Source: Acinetobacter lwoffii (lineage in GTDB: Bacteria > Pseudomonadota > Gammaproteobacteria > Pseudomonadales > Moraxellaceae). From it: 16,733 nt of DNA. Shown piece after piece: positions 15,195 through 16,733 of this stretch (position 1 is the stretch's first letter; every line of letters begins with the position of its first letter). The DNA lies in NCBI RefSeq assembly GCF_002321025.1, contig NZ_DCLL01000058.1:33513-50245 (forward strand). Direction: 5' to 3'. A program made the position numbers and the translations under genes. The notes beneath the pieces were generated by a model, which saw only the letters and a program-made list of their open reading frames with translations, was not told the DNA's origin and ran no database searches.

Positions 15195-15869
15195 TTATAC
15201 TTTGCTGTTGATCTGGGCTTCAGGAAAGATCAGATTGAATTTGGGGACATAAAAGCTTTGCAGCAATTTGGCTTTGGAAAAGTCTGGAAATATATTCTCG
15301 GCATCTTGCCACTCTACTTGCGAGAGTTTAGAGAGGTGACCGCGGAACTGTGGACTAAACTGAAAACGCTGCCCTTTCCAGGCTTGCTGAATCTTCAGCA
15401 TAGACGCTGGAATATGATGACTATTAATGTAGAACTGGCGTGCAGATTTGGTTTTCTTCAGCCGAATCGTCATATGCTGGTTTTGATGCTGAATCTGACA
15501 CAGCACTTCCTGATCCTTTTCCTGCCATTCAAACTGCGCATGTTCTTTGGGAATGCCCCATAAATGCTGACCGTGTACCACAGACTCATGGGTAGACACA
15601 TAAATTTTAGGAATTGAGCTGAGGCTTCGTTTACTAATTAAAGGATGATCCAGAATCAGTAACTCATCATAAGGGCCAATCGGCGAAGCGTGATAACGCA
15701 CCAATAAGACTTGGACCATACGACCCAGCGGAGAAGGCGCAATACGGAACTGTTTTGCTTGCTCAATAAAGCTTGGGGTCAGCCAATAATTCAGAATAAA
15801 ACCCTCACCCTGCAAACGCCAAGGTGGAAACTGGTGGATATTTTGCTCCTGTAATAATGCATGCTTCAT
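15195..15869 (-). CDS. Acetoacetate decarboxylase-family protein
   Basis: This 224-residue soluble protein has no signal peptide. It matches the acetoacetate decarboxylase fold by the motif GPYDELL (65-71), with E69 at the place of a conserved active-site glutamate, and by HLWGIPKEHAQFEW (102-115). K108 aligns with the Schiff-base lysine of the decarboxylase. The next residue is Glu, where classical enzymes have a second Lys that lowers the pKa of the first, so true acetoacetate decarboxylation is doubtful. Relatives in this family act as aldolases, dehydratases or have no known role. The ribosome site upstream is weak. The gene diverges from ppiA and converges with the esterase gene. The family call is moderate and the reaction is unknown. 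Confidence 0.68.
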   Translation of the reverse strand: MKHALLQEQNIHQFPPWRLQGEGFILNYWLTPSFIEQAKQFRIAPSPLGRMVQVLLVRYHASPIGPYDELLILDHPLISKRSLSSIPKIYVSTHESVVHGQHLWGIPKEHAQFEWQEKDQEVLCQIQHQNQHMTIRLKKTKSARQFYINSHHIPASMLKIQQAWKGQRFQFSPQFRGHLSKLSQVEWQDAENIFPDFSKAKLLQSFYVPKFNLIFPEAQINSKV

Positions 15870-15972
15870 TCTTATTCTCTTGTCTTTAGTCGGCAGGTCA
15901 CTGCATTATGAGTTATAAAAGATTAATATATAGTCATTCACAACCATTACTTCTAAGTAGATGAGTTAATAA

Positions 15973-16545
15973 ATGTTAAAGAAATCATTATGTGTCATCG
16001 CACTTGCTGCGGTCAGTCTGCCAAGCTTTGCTGAAAATACGATTATTGAGATGAAGACTTCATCTGGAAATATTGAAATTGAACTCTTCAATGACAAAGC
16101 ACCAATCTCGGCAAAGAACTTCGAAAGCTATGTAAAGAGCAACTTCTATAAGGATACGATTTTTCACCGCGTCATTCCAGGTTTTATGGTGCAGGGTGGT
16201 GGCTTTGATGTGAACATGCAGGAAAAAGCCAATACCAAAGCACCCATTAAAAACGAATCATCGAATGGTCTGCAAAATAAACGCGGTACTTTAGCCATGG
16301 CCCGTACCAATCAGCCGGATTCTGCCCGAGCACAATTCTTTGTAAACCTGGTCGATAATGATTTCCTGGATCGTTCTGCTAGAAATGCCGGCTATGCGGT
16401 ATTTGGTAAGGTCACTAAAGGCATGGATATCGTCGATCAGATTGCCAAAGTACCTACCCGAAACTATGGAATGCATCAAAATGTGCCGGTGAACCCTGTA
16501 AAAATCACCAGTGTGACGATTAAAGCACCAGTCGTAAAAAATTAG
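15973..16545 (+). CDS. ppiA: Periplasmic peptidyl-prolyl cis-trans isomerase, cyclophilin type
   Basis: This 190-residue protein has a Sec signal peptide cut after Ser-Phe-Ala (residue 20), which places it in the periplasm. The cyclophilin core shows the active-site block FHRVIPGFMVQGG (64-76), with catalytic R66, F71 and Q74. It also has RGTLAMAR, RAQFFVN (119-125) and FLD (131-133). F131 occupies the place of the Trp that gives eukaryotic cyclophilins cyclosporin sensitivity, as is usual in bacterial PpiA. It catalyses proline isomerisation during folding of exported proteins. It diverges from the gene at 15195 across about 100 bases and is followed by its own hairpin terminator. Confidence 0.94.
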   Translation: MLKKSLCVIALAAVSLPSFAENTIIEMKTSSGNIEIELFNDKAPISAKNFESYVKSNFYKDTIFHRVIPGFMVQGGGFDVNMQEKANTKAPIKNESSNGLQNKRGTLAMARTNQPDSARAQFFVNLVDNDFLDRSARNAGYAVFGKVTKGMDIVDQIAKVPTRNYGMHQNVPVNPVKITSVTIKAPVVKN

Positions 16546-16558
16546 GCATAGAATAAAG

Positions 16559-16587
16559 CAGAAATATTTAATTTATATTTCTGTTTT
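16559..16587 (+). terminator. Intrinsic terminator of ppiA
   Basis: CAGAAATAT (16559-16567) and ATATTTCTG (16575-16583) form a 9-bp AT-rich stem with a 7-base loop and four T. It starts 14 bases after the stop codon. The low GC makes it a modest terminator. Confidence 0.6.
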
Positions 16588-16679
16588 AAAAATATGTACT
16601 TATGTAATGAATTGTATGGAATTGAACCAATTTGGTGCATAAAAATAAAACACTCGTGATTCCTGTGCGTTAAAAGCGC

Positions 16680-16707
16680 TTGCACGTGTAAGAAATTGCC
16701 CTATAAT
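16680..16707 (+). promoter_or_regulatory. Strong sigma-70 promoter reading out of the window
   Basis: TTGCAC (16680-16685), a 16-base spacer and a consensus TATAAT (16702-16707) point to a gene beyond the right edge. The start would be near 16714. The perfect -10 and 16-base spacer are of a kind seen before stable-RNA genes, but what it drives is not visible. Confidence 0.65.
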
Positions 16708-16733
16708 GAGCACATACCGACGAGATAGACGGA

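Noticed and set aside
1..16733. Mobile element, phage island, CRISPR array or toxin-antitoxin system
   Set aside because: No transposase, integrase, terminal repeats, direct-repeat array or paired small genes of that kind were seen; the inverted repeats present behave as terminators.

Overview
The window looks like a piece of Acinetobacter chromosome. The evidence is the moderate-to-low GC content, a cluster of AdeT-type putative solute-binding proteins (a family best known from Acinetobacter), DnaK, GrpE and ErpA proteins of gammaproteobacterial type, and a remnant of an intrinsic Acinetobacter OXA beta-lactamase. By recall the remnant is nearest to the OXA-134/OXA-211 types of A. lwoffii and A. 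johnsonii. The species assignment is inference. No insertion sequence, phage gene, CRISPR array, tRNA or rRNA was seen.

Layout, left to right. A zinc-dependent alcohol/formaldehyde dehydrogenase-like gene (minus) runs off the left edge. The ABC-F ATPase gene yheS (minus) follows. Three tandem paralogous AdeT-like periplasmic proteins are on the plus strand at 3301-6772; the first two share a dyad element placed identically relative to their predicted -10 boxes. The Fe-S carrier gene erpA (plus) comes next and ends in a perfect 22-bp hairpin shared with a converging gene for a small acidic protein of unknown function (minus). Then come a membrane-anchored or secreted matrixin-like metalloprotease with a long coiled-coil insertion (minus) and a decayed OXA beta-lactamase gene (minus).

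The heat-shock genes dnaK and grpE (minus) follow, each with its own sigma-32-like promoter. About 1 kb without a gene lies upstream of grpE. It holds a compact two-hairpin small-RNA candidate at 12752-12854 and further intrinsic terminators. After it are an Arg/Gln-rich repetitive secreted or lipid-anchored protein (minus), a hormone-sensitive-lipase-type alpha/beta hydrolase (plus), an acetoacetate-decarboxylase-like protein (minus), and the periplasmic cyclophilin PpiA (plus). A strong sigma-70 promoter reads out of the right edge.

Most units are single genes with their own terminators rather than long operons. Several are cell-envelope or protein-folding functions (DnaK/GrpE, PpiA, metalloprotease, AdeT-like proteins), but nothing shows that they form one system. 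The less ordinary points are the shared AdeT promoter element, the multiply disabled OXA gene, the small-RNA candidate and the metalloprotease insertion.
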